Origin: Dickeya zeae NCPPB 2538 | Lineage (GTDB): Bacteria; Pseudomonadota; Gammaproteobacteria; Enterobacterales; Enterobacteriaceae | Assembly (NCBI RefSeq): GCF_000406165.1 | Contig: NZ_CM001977.1 | Coordinates: 669,090 to 733,089 of the forward strand | Direction: 5' to 3' | DNA length: 64,000 nucleotides | Shown: positions 1 to 8,093 of the stretch, in pieces | Layout of the letters: each line of letters opens with the position of its first letter | How positions within the stretch are numbered: position 1 is the stretch's first letter | The notes under the pieces: model-generated | What the model saw: the letters and a program-made list of their open reading frames with translations, nothing else | The model's database searches: none | What the model was told of the DNA's origin: nothing | Position numbers and translations under genes: made by a program

Positions 1-239
1 GTACGCGTATTCTGAACAAGCCGATGAATATGCAACTGATGGGTGAGGCTCAGCCGCATGAACGCCGTGAGCGCCGTGATGGTGGTGAGCGTGGCGAACG
101 TGGTGCCCGTGGATTTGGCGATCGTACCGGTGGCGGTCGTGGCCGTCCGTTTAACGGTGAACGTCGTGAAGGCGGCGAGCGTCGTGGTAACGGTAACCGC
201 GATAGTCAGCGTGCACCGCGTCGTTTCAACGATGCCTGA
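1..239 (+). CDS. deaD: ATP-dependent RNA helicase DeaD (CsdA), C-terminal end only
   Basis: Partial gene, open at the left edge; codons begin at base 3 and the TGA is at 237-239. The visible tail starts RILNKPMNMQL and continues as an Arg/Gly-rich low-complexity stretch with repeated GERRE and GGER motifs, as in the disordered RNA-binding tail of enterobacterial DeaD. DeaD is a cold-shock DEAD-box helicase acting in ribosome assembly and mRNA decay. The helicase core lies outside the window. The neighbouring yhbW and ubiUV genes match the E. coli deaD region, which supports the name. Confidence 0.9.
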   Translation, partial: TRILNKPMNMQLMGEAQPHERRERRDGGERGERGARGFGDRTGGGRGRPFNGERREGGERRGNGNRDSQRAPRRFNDA

Positions 240-275
240 TAATATCCGTTGCTGATAACCTCAGTGATTGATGTG

Positions 276-303
276 AAAAACCAGCCTTCGGGCTGGTTTT
301 TTT
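276..303 (+). terminator. Rho-independent terminator of deaD
   Basis: AACCAGCC, TTCG tetraloop, GGCTGGTT followed by a run of T, about 37 bases after the deaD stop codon. Confidence 0.9.
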
Positions 304-321
304 ATGGCATCAATCTGACGG

Positions 322-1341
322 TTACTGGATGCGTGCTTCCCGCACCATATCCGGTTGCAGTTGCGCGACCAGCTCAAAGGAGCGCAGCCGTGCCTGATGA
401 TCGAAGATTTGGCCGTTGATCATCAGCTCGTCCGCCTGGGTTTCCCGCAGCAAGGTTTGCAGGCCGCGACGCACTTTAGCGGTATCACCCACGATAGCCA
501 GCCGCAATGTCTGCTCAACAGCAAATTGCTCGGCAGCGGACCAGTGTGTTTCCATCGACGCTACCGGTGCGGGCAGCGGTCCCGGCGTACCACGCCGCAG
601 GTTGATAAACTGCTGCTGTAATGACGTAAACAGGAAACGGGCGTCACGGTCGCTATCGGCGGCGACAACATTCACGCACACCATCGCGTACGGTTTTTCC
701 AGTTGGGCCGAAGGGCGGAAAGTGTCACGATAAAGCTGCAAGGCCTGTAACAGCATATCCGGTGCAAAATGGGCGGCGAAGGCAAACGGTAACCCCATTG
801 AGGCCGCTAACTGGGCGCTGTACAGGCTGGAACCTAATAGCCAGATGGGAATGTTCAGCCCTTGTCCCGGTACTGCCTGCACGGGTTGGCCCGGATGAGC
901 TGGGGCGAAGTAGCGTTGAAGTTCCTGCACGTCGTGGGGAAAATCATCAATGTCGGCATTCAGGTGGCGGCGTAACGCCTGCATGGTGCGGTGATCGGTA
1001 CCCGGTGCACGCCCCAGACCGAGTTCAATACGGCCAGGATAGAGCGATTCGAGCGTGCCGAACTGTTCGGCTATCACCAGCGGTGCATGATTGGGCAGCA
1101 TCACACCACCGGAACCCAGCCGGATGTGCTGTGTTCCTGCGGCAAGGTAACCGATCAACACCGAGGTGGCCGCGCTGGCGATACCGGTCATGTTGTGGTG
1201 TTCCGCCAGCCAATAGCGCTGATACCCCCACTTTTCCGCATGTTGCGCCAAATCCAGAGAATGGTGGAACGCATCACGGGCGGTATTGCCCTGCGGGATG
1301 GGAGCCAGATCGAGTAGCGAGAAAGGAACGGTAGCGGTCAT
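322..1341 (-). CDS. yhbW: Luciferase-like flavin-dependent monooxygenase YhbW
   Basis: A 339-residue bacterial-luciferase-family (LLM class) oxidoreductase. It shows the family start FSLLDLAPIPQGNT, then YWLAEHHNM, the LGSGGVMLPNH segment and ELGLGRAPGTD, which in this fold shape the FMN pocket. It is cytosolic and its substrate is unknown. I start it at the ATG at 1341 rather than the GTG at 1350 because the protein then begins like E. coli YhbW. It lies next to deaD and ubiV, as in E. coli. Confidence 0.88.
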   Translation of the reverse strand: MTATVPFSLLDLAPIPQGNTARDAFHHSLDLAQHAEKWGYQRYWLAEHHNMTGIASAATSVLIGYLAAGTQHIRLGSGGVMLPNHAPLVIAEQFGTLESLYPGRIELGLGRAPGTDHRTMQALRRHLNADIDDFPHDVQELQRYFAPAHPGQPVQAVPGQGLNIPIWLLGSSLYSAQLAASMGLPFAFAAHFAPDMLLQALQLYRDTFRPSAQLEKPYAMVCVNVVAADSDRDARFLFTSLQQQFINLRRGTPGPLPAPVASMETHWSAAEQFAVEQTLRLAIVGDTAKVRRGLQTLLRETQADELMINGQIFDHQARLRSFELVAQLQPDMVREARIQ

Positions 1342-1459
1342 AAGCGTCACTCGTCAGGTTGAGGGGCTGACGCATCAGCCCAAATAAACACAGATAAGAT
1401 GTTACGCTATCTTAACAAATGGCAACGGACGATGCGTGCGCATCGCCTTGACATTGGTG

Positions 1460-2338
1460 TTAACTGACCAGTTCCAGTCCGGCGACGCGTCGCCAGTAGC
1501 CGTTGCAATCCTGCTGATTTTCCAGCGTCAGCGGTTGTTCACCGTGCTGGTTAGCGCGGAAACGGTCGATAATCGCCAGTGTGTCCAGCCCTTGAGGTGA
1601 CAGACGCACGATATCCACCAGCCCTTCCATAGAAGCCAGATCGTTACCGAGGTTATAGCAGTAGCCGCTCTGCGTCTGGATGCCGTTAAGTACGAATACC
1701 TGTTGATTTTCCTGCGACAACATCTGGCGTCCTTGTGGATACTGGATGCAGCAAGTTTCGCATTCGTCTTTGGGGCGGTTTTCCGAACGGGCGGTAAAAC
1801 AGCGGGCGGAATAGGCCAGCGGCAGATGGCCGTAACTCATCACCTCGACTTCAAACTGATGGCGAAAACCCAGCTCGTCACATTGATTGAGCAGGTTTTG
1901 CAGCCAGTCACGCGACAGCTCGACCGGCATGCACCAGCGCATCATGCCTTGTTTGTGCAGCAACCGCAGAGTGTAAGCGTTATAACAGTTCAGTGCATGA
2001 CCGGCTACAAACGGCAGGTTACGTTCTGCCGCCATATTGACCGCACCAAGATCGTTGGCTTCCAGCAAAAACTCGCCGTTCTCCACGTACTTTTTCAGTT
2101 CGTTCAATTCGGAAGGCGCTTGTAGCAACGCCAGCGTGGACATCACCACCTGTTTACCGCTGGCAGCGACTTCACGCGCCAGTGTGAGCCAGTCGCCGAC
2201 TTTCATTCCCCGGCGTTTGCTGCACACGGTTTCACCCAAATAGATGATGTCGGCACTGCTGTCGAGCGCAGCACGATAGAAGGTTTCAATGTCGGCTTTC
2301 GGCCAATAGTAGAGCAGCGCGCCCAGTGAATATTTCAT
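1460..2338 (-). CDS. ubiV: O2-independent ubiquinone biosynthesis protein UbiV (U32 family)
   Basis: A 292-residue peptidase-U32-like protein (formerly YhbV). UbiV forms a heterodimer with UbiU; each carries a 4Fe-4S cluster, and together they hydroxylate ubiquinone precursors without oxygen. Cysteines C39, C180, C193 and C197 are present at the positions that hold the cluster in E. coli UbiV. The gene follows ubiU on the same strand after 18 bases, so they form one transcript. A candidate FNR-type promoter lies upstream of ubiU. Confidence 0.93.
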   Translation of the reverse strand: MKYSLGALLYYWPKADIETFYRAALDSSADIIYLGETVCSKRRGMKVGDWLTLAREVAASGKQVVMSTLALLQAPSELNELKKYVENGEFLLEANDLGAVNMAAERNLPFVAGHALNCYNAYTLRLLHKQGMMRWCMPVELSRDWLQNLLNQCDELGFRHQFEVEVMSYGHLPLAYSARCFTARSENRPKDECETCCIQYPQGRQMLSQENQQVFVLNGIQTQSGYCYNLGNDLASMEGLVDIVRLSPQGLDTLAIIDRFRANQHGEQPLTLENQQDCNGYWRRVAGLELVS

Positions 2339-2356
2339 GTAATTGATGTCTCCTGA

Positions 2357-3355
2357 CTACTGCCACTGGCGATGATAAGCGCCCAGTGTGGTCTGCGTAC
2401 CTTCGGCAACGGCACCCAGCGCCTCCATCCACTCGGCGGTGGGGGTAAAATGTGCCGGGTCAGCTTTACAGCGGTCTATCGCCTGCCGCCACACCTGGGT
2501 TACCTGGCTGACATAGGCCGGGCTGCGCTGTCTGCCTTCGATTTTCACCGAGGCGATATTCGCCGCCATCAATTCCGGCAGCAGTTCCAGCGTATTCAGA
2601 CTGGTGGGTTCTTCCAGCGCATGATAGCGCTGTCCATCCACCAGATAACGGCCTTTACACAGCGTCGGGTAACCGGCGTTTTCATTGTCCTGATAGCGGT
2701 CGATTAACACGTCATTCAGCCGCGATTCCATACCGTTTTTCGTTTGTTGCCAGCGCACGAAGCGTGCCGGGGAGCAGGCACCCACGGTATTGGGGGATTC
2801 GCCGGTCAGGTAAGACGACAGGTAACAACGCCCTTCGGCCATGATGCACAGGCTACCGAAGGCGAACACTTCCAGCGGCACCGGGCTGGTACGCGACAGC
2901 TGTTTGACCTGATGGATGGACAGCACGCGCGGCAGCACAACACGGGCGACATCAAAGTGGCGCTGATAAAAGCGGATGGCTTCCTCGTTGGTGGCGGAGG
3001 CCTGCACCGACACATGGCGCTCTACCGACGGATAACGCTCGGCGGCATATTCCAGCATCGCCAGGTCCGCCAGAATTAGCGCATCGGCCCCTGCGGTTTG
3101 CACGGCGGTATCCACCGCGCGCTGCCAGCGTGGGTAACCATCCGGGTGGGCGAAGGTATTAATGGCTATATGCAGCTTGCGACGGTGGCGATGCACGTAG
3201 TCGCTGGCATCCTGCAATTTTTTGTCGTTGAAATTGAGGCCGGCGAAGTGGCGGGCATTGGTGTCGTCTTTTAGCCCGATGTACACCGCGTCGGCGCCAT
3301 GATCGATGGCGGCTTTCAATGCCGGCAGGTTACCGGCGGGGCAAAGCAGTTCCAT
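2357..3355 (-). CDS. ubiU: O2-independent ubiquinone biosynthesis protein UbiU (U32 family)
   Basis: A 332-residue U32-family protein (formerly YhbU), first gene of the ubiUV pair. It starts MELLCPAGNLPALKAAID. The four cluster cysteines are visible at C170, C177, C194 and C233, each one residue later than in E. coli UbiU. With UbiV and the SCP2 protein UbiT, encoded divergently, it makes ubiquinone under anoxia. Although assigned to the U32 peptidase family, the pair acts in hydroxylation, not proteolysis (established for E. coli). Confidence 0.94.
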   Translation of the reverse strand: MELLCPAGNLPALKAAIDHGADAVYIGLKDDTNARHFAGLNFNDKKLQDASDYVHRHRRKLHIAINTFAHPDGYPRWQRAVDTAVQTAGADALILADLAMLEYAAERYPSVERHVSVQASATNEEAIRFYQRHFDVARVVLPRVLSIHQVKQLSRTSPVPLEVFAFGSLCIMAEGRCYLSSYLTGESPNTVGACSPARFVRWQQTKNGMESRLNDVLIDRYQDNENAGYPTLCKGRYLVDGQRYHALEEPTSLNTLELLPELMAANIASVKIEGRQRSPAYVSQVTQVWRQAIDRCKADPAHFTPTAEWMEALGAVAEGTQTTLGAYHRQWQ

Positions 3356-3675
3356 TCTTACGTCCTTTCATCACGGCCTGAGGCAGCGGGCCGGTTTGCA
3401 ATGAGACAGAATCTTAGTGAACCCGGCTGCCAGCAACTTTGATTTAAACCAGCATATCGGGGAATTGCTGGCGCTTTGCGGTCGTGATTTCGCGCAGAAC
3501 ACGCTAAATTTATTTCATCACCATCGTGTGACTTTTCCTGCGGGTGTCGCCAGACGACGTTAAAAGAACGCTTCCGGCACTTTTATTGATGTAGACCCTT
3601 GCTGCCCGTTTCCCGTTCTATGGCAGAATAATGACCATGTCGGTCAGGCAGCATTGCTTTATGAGGAGTACGCCA
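3356..3675. other. Divergent promoter region between ubiU and ubiT
   Basis: This 320-base stretch has no credible coding region. It holds the candidate FNR site for ubiUV on its left side and the ubiT ribosome binding site at its right end. I see no clear -35/-10 pair for ubiT. Confidence 0.6.
3439..3452 (-). promoter_or_regulatory. Candidate FNR box driving ubiUV
   Basis: TTGATTTAAACCAG matches the FNR consensus TTGATNNNNATCAA at 8 of 10 defined bases. On the ubiU strand a -10-like TAAGAT lies at 3416-3411. The start site implied by that -10, about 3404, puts the centre of the box near -41.5, the spacing of a class II FNR-activated promoter. In E. coli ubiUV is known to be activated by Fnr. 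The site itself is inferred from sequence. Confidence 0.5.
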
Positions 3676-4200
3676 GTGTTGGAAAAATTACGGGCGCAGA
3701 TTGTGCGTCAGGGGCCACGTTTACTGAGTAAGCCGTTAACGTTAACGCCTTTCTTCCTGCAACGCCGGGTGCTGGAGCAACTGCTGGGTTGGCAGTTCCG
3801 TCAGGCATTGGAAGAAGGCGAGCTGGATTTTCTGGAGGGTCGCTGGTTACGGGTTGAAGTCCGTGATATCGGTTTGCAGTGGTTTGTTACGCTGCGCGAT
3901 AACCGACTGGAAATCAGCCATAACGAGCTGGCGGATGTCAGCTTTAGCGCCGATGCCAACGATCTGATTTTGATCGCCGCTCGCCGGGAAGACCCGGATA
4001 CGCTGTTTTTCCAGCGTCGTCTGCGTATTGAAGGCGATACCGAGCTGGGGCTGTACGTCAAAAACCTGATGGACGCTATCGAGCTGGAAAATATGCCTGC
4101 GCCGTTGCGGGTGGCATTGCTGCAACTGGCGGGATTTGTCGCAGCCGGTTTACAGGAGGGCGCGGAGCCGGTTAGCCCGCACGCGCCAGTATCATGTTGA
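3676..4200 (+). CDS. ubiT: Anaerobic ubiquinone biosynthesis accessory protein UbiT (SCP2 domain)
   Basis: A 174-residue SCP2 (sterol carrier) domain protein, formerly YhbT, that binds lipid and partners UbiUV in O2-independent ubiquinone synthesis. The conserved stretches WQFRQALEEGELDFLEGRWL, ADVSFSADA and LFFQRRLRIEGDTELGLYVK match the E. coli protein. I choose the GTG at 3676 because GAGGAG lies seven bases upstream and the protein then starts VLEKLRAQI, like E. coli MLDKLRSRI; an ATG at 3631 would add 15 unmatched residues. The stop overlaps the yhbS start by seven bases. Confidence 0.9.
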   Translation: MLEKLRAQIVRQGPRLLSKPLTLTPFFLQRRVLEQLLGWQFRQALEEGELDFLEGRWLRVEVRDIGLQWFVTLRDNRLEISHNELADVSFSADANDLILIAARREDPDTLFFQRRLRIEGDTELGLYVKNLMDAIELENMPAPLRVALLQLAGFVAAGLQEGAEPVSPHAPVSC

Positions 4201-4697
4201 TTCGCGTTGAGATTCCGGTGGATGCACCGGGGATTGATGCTTTACTGCGGCGCTCGTTCCCGACCAGTGCGGAGGCGGAGCTGGTGCATCAGTTGCGTGA
4301 AGATGGCCAGCTGACGCTGGGGATCGTCGCGACTGACGACGAGGGCGGTGTCATCGGTTATGCCGCGTTTAGCCCGGTCACGCTGGGCGGCGAAGATTTA
4401 CAGTGGGTCGCGCTGGCACCGATGGCGGTGGACGAAAACCACCGCTGTCAGGGTATTGGCGAGAAGCTGGTGTACGAGGGGCTGGATGCGCTTAACGAGT
4501 TCGGCTACACCGCAGTGGTGGTGCTGGGCAACCCACGTTACTACGCGCGTTTCGGCTTTGTACCGGCGGCGGCGCAGCAACTGTATTGCCGCTGGCTGGG
4601 TTACGAGTCGGATTTTCAGGTCTATCCGCTGGCAGATAACCACTTTCAGGGTGCCAGCGGCCTGGTGGAGTACGCCGAACCGTTTAATCGTTTTTAA
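4194..4697 (+). CDS. yhbS: GNAT family N-acetyltransferase YhbS
   Basis: A 167-residue GNAT acetyltransferase, coupled to ubiT by a seven-base overlap. Acetyl-CoA binding motif A is seen as LAPMAVDENHRCQGIGEKLV, with the Q/RxxGxG/A core QGIGEK, followed by VVVLGNPRYYARFGFVPA, typical of the C-terminal half. The substrate is unknown from sequence. Its 3' end overlaps the convergent yhbQ end by 14 bases, the same arrangement as the yhb region of E. coli. Confidence 0.88.
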   Translation: MLIRVEIPVDAPGIDALLRRSFPTSAEAELVHQLREDGQLTLGIVATDDEGGVIGYAAFSPVTLGGEDLQWVALAPMAVDENHRCQGIGEKLVYEGLDALNEFGYTAVVVLGNPRYYARFGFVPAAAQQLYCRWLGYESDFQVYPLADNHFQGASGLVEYAEPFNRF

Positions 4698-4986
4698 CGC
4701 ACGGCAGAAAATCGGTCAGTGTCGAAGGCTGGTGTTGCACCAGCCTTTCTTTTTGCAGTTTGCTCAGTTGCTTGATGCGGTATTCCCACTTCAGCGCCGT
4801 CGAGCGATCACCCGCCACACAGTGATACACCAGCGTCAACGGCCCTTTTCCGCGCAGTGATCGCGCACCTTTGCCATTCTGATGCTCTGCCAGACGCCTG
4901 TCGACGTCGGTAGTAATGCCGGTATAAAGCCACCCGCTGCCGGTGCGCAGCAGATAGACAAACCAGATAGTCTCACTGTTGTTCAC
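4684..4986 (-). CDS. yhbQ: GIY-YIG nuclease superfamily protein YhbQ
   Basis: A 100-residue stand-alone GIY-YIG domain. The signature is VYLLRTGSGWLYTGITTDV, followed by RRLAEHQNGKGARSLRGKG. E. coli YhbQ has nuclease activity and is linked to DNA damage responses. The GTG at 4986 gives the same length as E. coli and has AAGGAA just upstream; a longer reading to 5055 adds 23 unmatched residues. It ends tail-to-tail with yhbS with a 14-base overlap, and its start lies about 200 bases from the CRISPR array. Confidence 0.87.
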   Translation of the reverse strand: MNNSETIWFVYLLRTGSGWLYTGITTDVDRRLAEHQNGKGARSLRGKGPLTLVYHCVAGDRSTALKWEYRIKQLSKLQKERLVQHQPSTLTDFLPCVKND

Positions 4987-5084
4987 GCCATTTCCTTTTC
5001 GTGGTTTAGCGCTTATTTTACGGTGACAAGCCGATAAAGGCTGCCTGTTTGACAAGCATCATCGGTGGATATGGGTGAGTAAAA

Positions 5085-5191
5085 TCACCACCTTTATTTA
5101 TCAATCGGTTAGCGCTCTTTAATAACGTGAAAAAGTTGGTGGAATTTTTCAGGCTTTAAAAGTCATTAGAAAACAAGTATATACTTTTAGA
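5085..5191 (+). promoter_or_regulatory. CRISPR leader of the type I-E array
   Basis: AT-rich stretch directly before repeat 1. Its repeat-proximal end TATACTTTTAGA and the GTTGGTGG block resemble the E. coli CRISPR leader, which fixes the array orientation (new spacers enter on the left). A perfect IHF consensus TATCAATCGGTTA (WATCAANNNNTTR) lies at 5099-5111. IHF bending of the leader is required for I-E spacer acquisition in E. coli. Confidence 0.75.
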
Positions 5192-5647
5192 GTGTTCCCC
5201 GCGCCAGCGGGGATAAACCGCGGTTTCGGGCCTGACGGCTAGAGTCTGATGGGTGTTCCCCGCGCCAGCGGGGATAAACCGGGTTGCGCTATGACATTGC
5301 CGCGCCCGATACGGTGTTCCCCGCGCCAGCGGGGATAAACCGTTTGCGTGATACCGTTAATAGCAGCAGTGCTGGTGTTCCCCGCGCCAGCGGGGATAAA
5401 CCGTACGGCGCACCGGCGCTGGCAGCAATAACCGCGTGTTCCCCGCGCCAGCGGGGATAAACCGCTAAATCGCCATTTACCAGCGTCATGTTTAATGTGT
5501 TCCCCGCGCCAGCGGGGATAAACCGGAAATCGATTCGGTCAGCCTGCCGTTATTACAGTGTTCCCCGCGTCAGCGGGGATAAACCGATCAGCTCCAGCGT
5601 GTTTTTCCAGCCGCCCAGGTGTTCCCCGCGTTAGCGGGGATAAGCGT
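5192..5647. CRISPR. Type I-E CRISPR array, 8 repeats and 7 spacers
   Basis: Eight 29-base repeats start at 5192, 5253, 5314, 5375, 5436, 5497, 5558 and 5619, an exact 61-base period with 32-base spacers. The repeat (GTGTTCCCCGCG, then CAGCGGGGATAAACCG) is the classic enterobacterial I-E repeat with its CCCCGC/GCGGGG stem. Repeats 1-6 are identical. Repeat 7 has one C-to-T change. Repeat 8 has CC changed to TT and a decayed 3' end, marking it as the leader-distal terminal repeat. No cas genes are in the window, so interference would depend on a locus elsewhere. Confidence 0.98.
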
Positions 5648-5693
5648 TGCCGTGATAGCACGGCACAATCCGTCGCGATGTGTTGGGCTTTAT

Positions 5694-5761
5694 TGTGATA
5701 ATATTCACATCTATCGTGAATTATGTGTGTGTAATTTCTTTTTTATGTGAATAAAACCACA
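5694..5761 (+). promoter_or_regulatory. deoP2-type control region with two CRP sites
   Basis: A perfect CRP half-site pair TGTGA-TAATAT-TCACA lies at 5694-5709 and a second, TGTGA-ATAAAA-CCACA with one mismatch, at 5746-5761. Their centres are 52 bases apart, exactly the spacing of CRP-2 and CRP-1 (-93.5/-41.5) in E. coli deoP2, where CytR binds between them. This predicts transcription starting near 5795, with a weak -10-like TGAAAT at 5783-5788. Expected control: CRP-cAMP activation with CytR repression relieved by cytidine. Confidence 0.8.
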
Positions 5762-5839
5762 AAATGGGTTGTCATCTCCGGGTGAAATAGCGGTATTCGC
5801 CGGAGAGATGACCGTGTGGTCGATAAGCGGGAGCCTTGT

Positions 5840-6619
5840 ATGACTGATTTAACTGCAGCAGCGCAGCGTGCGCTGGGATTGATGGATTTAACTACCCTGA
5901 ATGATGACGACACCGATGAAAAGGTGACGGCCCTGTGTCGTCAGGCCAATAGCCCGGCGGGGAAAACCGCTGCTATCTGTATCTACCCGCGTTTTATACC
6001 GCTGGCGCGTAAGGTGCTGCGTGAGCAGGGCACGCCGGATGTTCGTATCGCCACCGTGACCAATTTCCCACACGGTAACGACGACATTGATATCGCGCTG
6101 GCGGAAACCAACGCGGCCATCGCTTATGGTGCTGACGAGGTCGACGTGGTGTTCCCGTATCGGGCGTTGATGGCGGGTAACCGTGAGGTCGGTTTCGAGC
6201 TGGTGAAAGCCTGTAAAGCGGCCTGTGCGGCCGCCGGTGTGCTGCTGAAAGTGATCATTGAAACCGGCGAGCTGAAAACCGACGCACTGATCCGTGAAGC
6301 CAGTGAGATAGCTATTGATGCCGGTGCGGATTTCATCAAAACCTCGACCGGAAAAGTCGCGGTAAACGCTACGCTGCATTCGGCTGAGGTAATGTTGAGT
6401 GTCATTCGTGATAAAGGCGTTGGCGAGCAGGTTGGGTTTAAACCGGCAGGTGGCGTGCGTACGGCACAAGATGCCGCCGATTATCTGCAACTGGCCGACA
6501 CTATCATGGGCGAAGGTTGGGCAGATGCCCGTCATTTTCGTTTCGGCGCGTCCGGTTTGCTCGACAGCTTGCTGACTACACTGGGCCACGCCGTCGGGCA
6601 GGCGCGCAGCAGTTACTGA
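5840..6619 (+). CDS. deoC: Deoxyribose-phosphate aldolase
   Basis: A 259-residue class I aldolase that splits 2-deoxyribose-5-phosphate into acetaldehyde and glyceraldehyde-3-phosphate. The Schiff-base lysine is in FIKTSTGK and the barrel end carries FKPAGGVRT. It is nearly identical in length and sequence to E. coli DeoC (MDLTTLNDDDTDEKV, RIATVTNFPHGNDDIDIALAE). I start at the ATG at 5840, with GGGAG seven bases upstream, rather than at 5816. First gene of deoCABD. Confidence 0.97.
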   Translation: MTDLTAAAQRALGLMDLTTLNDDDTDEKVTALCRQANSPAGKTAAICIYPRFIPLARKVLREQGTPDVRIATVTNFPHGNDDIDIALAETNAAIAYGADEVDVVFPYRALMAGNREVGFELVKACKAACAAAGVLLKVIIETGELKTDALIREASEIAIDAGADFIKTSTGKVAVNATLHSAEVMLSVIRDKGVGEQVGFKPAGGVRTAQDAADYLQLADTIMGEGWADARHFRFGASGLLDSLLTTLGHAVGQARSSY

Positions 6620-6679
6620 TGCGGTTCGTGCTACCGGCGCGACGCAGGCGTACCTCAGCACCAGACAGGAGAAGCTATC

Positions 6680-8011
6680 GTGTTTCTGATTCAGGAAATT
6701 ATTCGTAAAAAACGGGACGGCCATCCGCTCAGTGCGGAAGAGATTCGCTTTTTTATTAACGGCGTGCGCGATAACACCGTGTCAGAGGGGCAGATCGCCG
6801 CACTGGCGATGACCATCTTCTTTCACGATATGACGATGGATGAACGGGTGGCGCTGACGCTGGCGATGCGCGATTCCGGCACCGTGCTGGATTGGTCCGG
6901 CTTACACCTGAATGGCCCGCTGGTGGACAAGCACTCTACCGGTGGCGTTGGCGATGTGACATCGCTGATGCTGGGGCCGATGGTGGCGGCTTGTGGCGGC
7001 TATGTGCCGATGATCTCTGGCCGGGGATTGGGTCACACCGGTGGCACGCTGGATAAACTGGAGTCCATTCCGGGGCTGGATATCTTCCCTGATGACGAGG
7101 TATTTCGTCAGATTATCCGTCAGGTCGGGGTAGCGATTATCGGGCAAACCAGTTCGCTGGCCCCGGCAGACAAGCGTTTTTACGCCACCCGCGACATCAC
7201 CGCTACCGTGGATTCCATCCCGCTGATTACTGCTTCCATTCTGGCGAAAAAGCTGGCGGAAGGGCTGGATGCGCTGGTGATGGATGTTAAGGTCGGTTCC
7301 GGTGCGTTTATGCCGACCTATGAACAGTCTGAACAACTGGCGAAGGCGATTGTTGGTGTGGCCAATAATGCCGGTTGCCGTACCAGTGCGCTGTTAACCG
7401 ACATGAACCAGGTGCTCGCTTCCAGTGCGGGTAACGCGTTGGAAGTCCGCGAAGCGGTGCGTTTTCTGACCGGCGAGCAGCGTAATCCTCGCCTGTTTGA
7501 AGTGACGATGGCGCTGTGTGAATCGATGTTGTTGTCGGGCAATCTGGCGCGTGACGCCGCCGAGGCGCGGGCCAAACTCCAGAGTGCGTTGGACAGTGGC
7601 CGTGCGGCGGAGGTCTTTGGCCGTATGGTGGCCGCTCAACATGGCCCGGCGGATTTCGTCGAGCATTACGATCGTTATCTGCAACCGGCGACGTTAAGTA
7701 AACCCGTGTTTGCTGAACGGGATGGGATTGTCAGCGCGATGGATGCGCGTGCGTTGGGTATGGTTGTGGTGGCGTTGGGTGGTGGACGACGTCAGGCCAG
7801 TGATATCATTGATAGCAGCGTAGGGTTGAGCGACATGGTCAGCCTGGGTGATCGGGTTGATGCCGAGCGTCCGCTGGCGGTTATCCATGCCAGAACCGAA
7901 TCGGACTGGCAGCAGGCGGCACAGGCGTTGCGTGAAGCAATCTGTCTGGATTCTCAGGCACCTGCGCCTTGCCCATTGATTTATCGCCGACTGGATATCG
8001 CGGATATCTAA
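6680..8011 (+). CDS. deoA: Thymidine phosphorylase
   Basis: A 443-residue class II nucleoside phosphorylase converting thymidine and phosphate to thymine and deoxyribose-1-phosphate. It shows the family signature SGRGLGHTGGTLDKLE, the phosphate loop KHSTGGVGD, and the C-terminal GGGRRQASD. The start is the GTG at 6680 preceded by AGGAGAAG. It lies 60 bases after deoC in the operon and is collinear with E. coli DeoA (440 residues). Confidence 0.97.
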   Translation: MFLIQEIIRKKRDGHPLSAEEIRFFINGVRDNTVSEGQIAALAMTIFFHDMTMDERVALTLAMRDSGTVLDWSGLHLNGPLVDKHSTGGVGDVTSLMLGPMVAACGGYVPMISGRGLGHTGGTLDKLESIPGLDIFPDDEVFRQIIRQVGVAIIGQTSSLAPADKRFYATRDITATVDSIPLITASILAKKLAEGLDALVMDVKVGSGAFMPTYEQSEQLAKAIVGVANNAGCRTSALLTDMNQVLASSAGNALEVREAVRFLTGEQRNPRLFEVTMALCESMLLSGNLARDAAEARAKLQSALDSGRAAEVFGRMVAAQHGPADFVEHYDRYLQPATLSKPVFAERDGIVSAMDARALGMVVVALGGGRRQASDIIDSSVGLSDMVSLGDRVDAERPLAVIHARTESDWQQAAQALREAICLDSQAPAPCPLIYRRLDIADI

Positions 8012-8093
8012 GCGTTGGTCGCCGTTTTGCCCTACGCGCATTTATACTTTATGTACACGCTGTGCCCTTACGCACGACGCAGGAGATAACAAC

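Noticed and set aside
5289..5489. Open frame of 66 codons on the minus strand
   Set aside because: It is made of CRISPR repeats and spacers read as protein (repeated GLSPLARGTP-like units), not a gene.
5888..6724. 278-codon open frame antisense to deoC
   Set aside because: Shadow of a GC-rich, strongly conserved gene; no ribosome site or recognisable protein.
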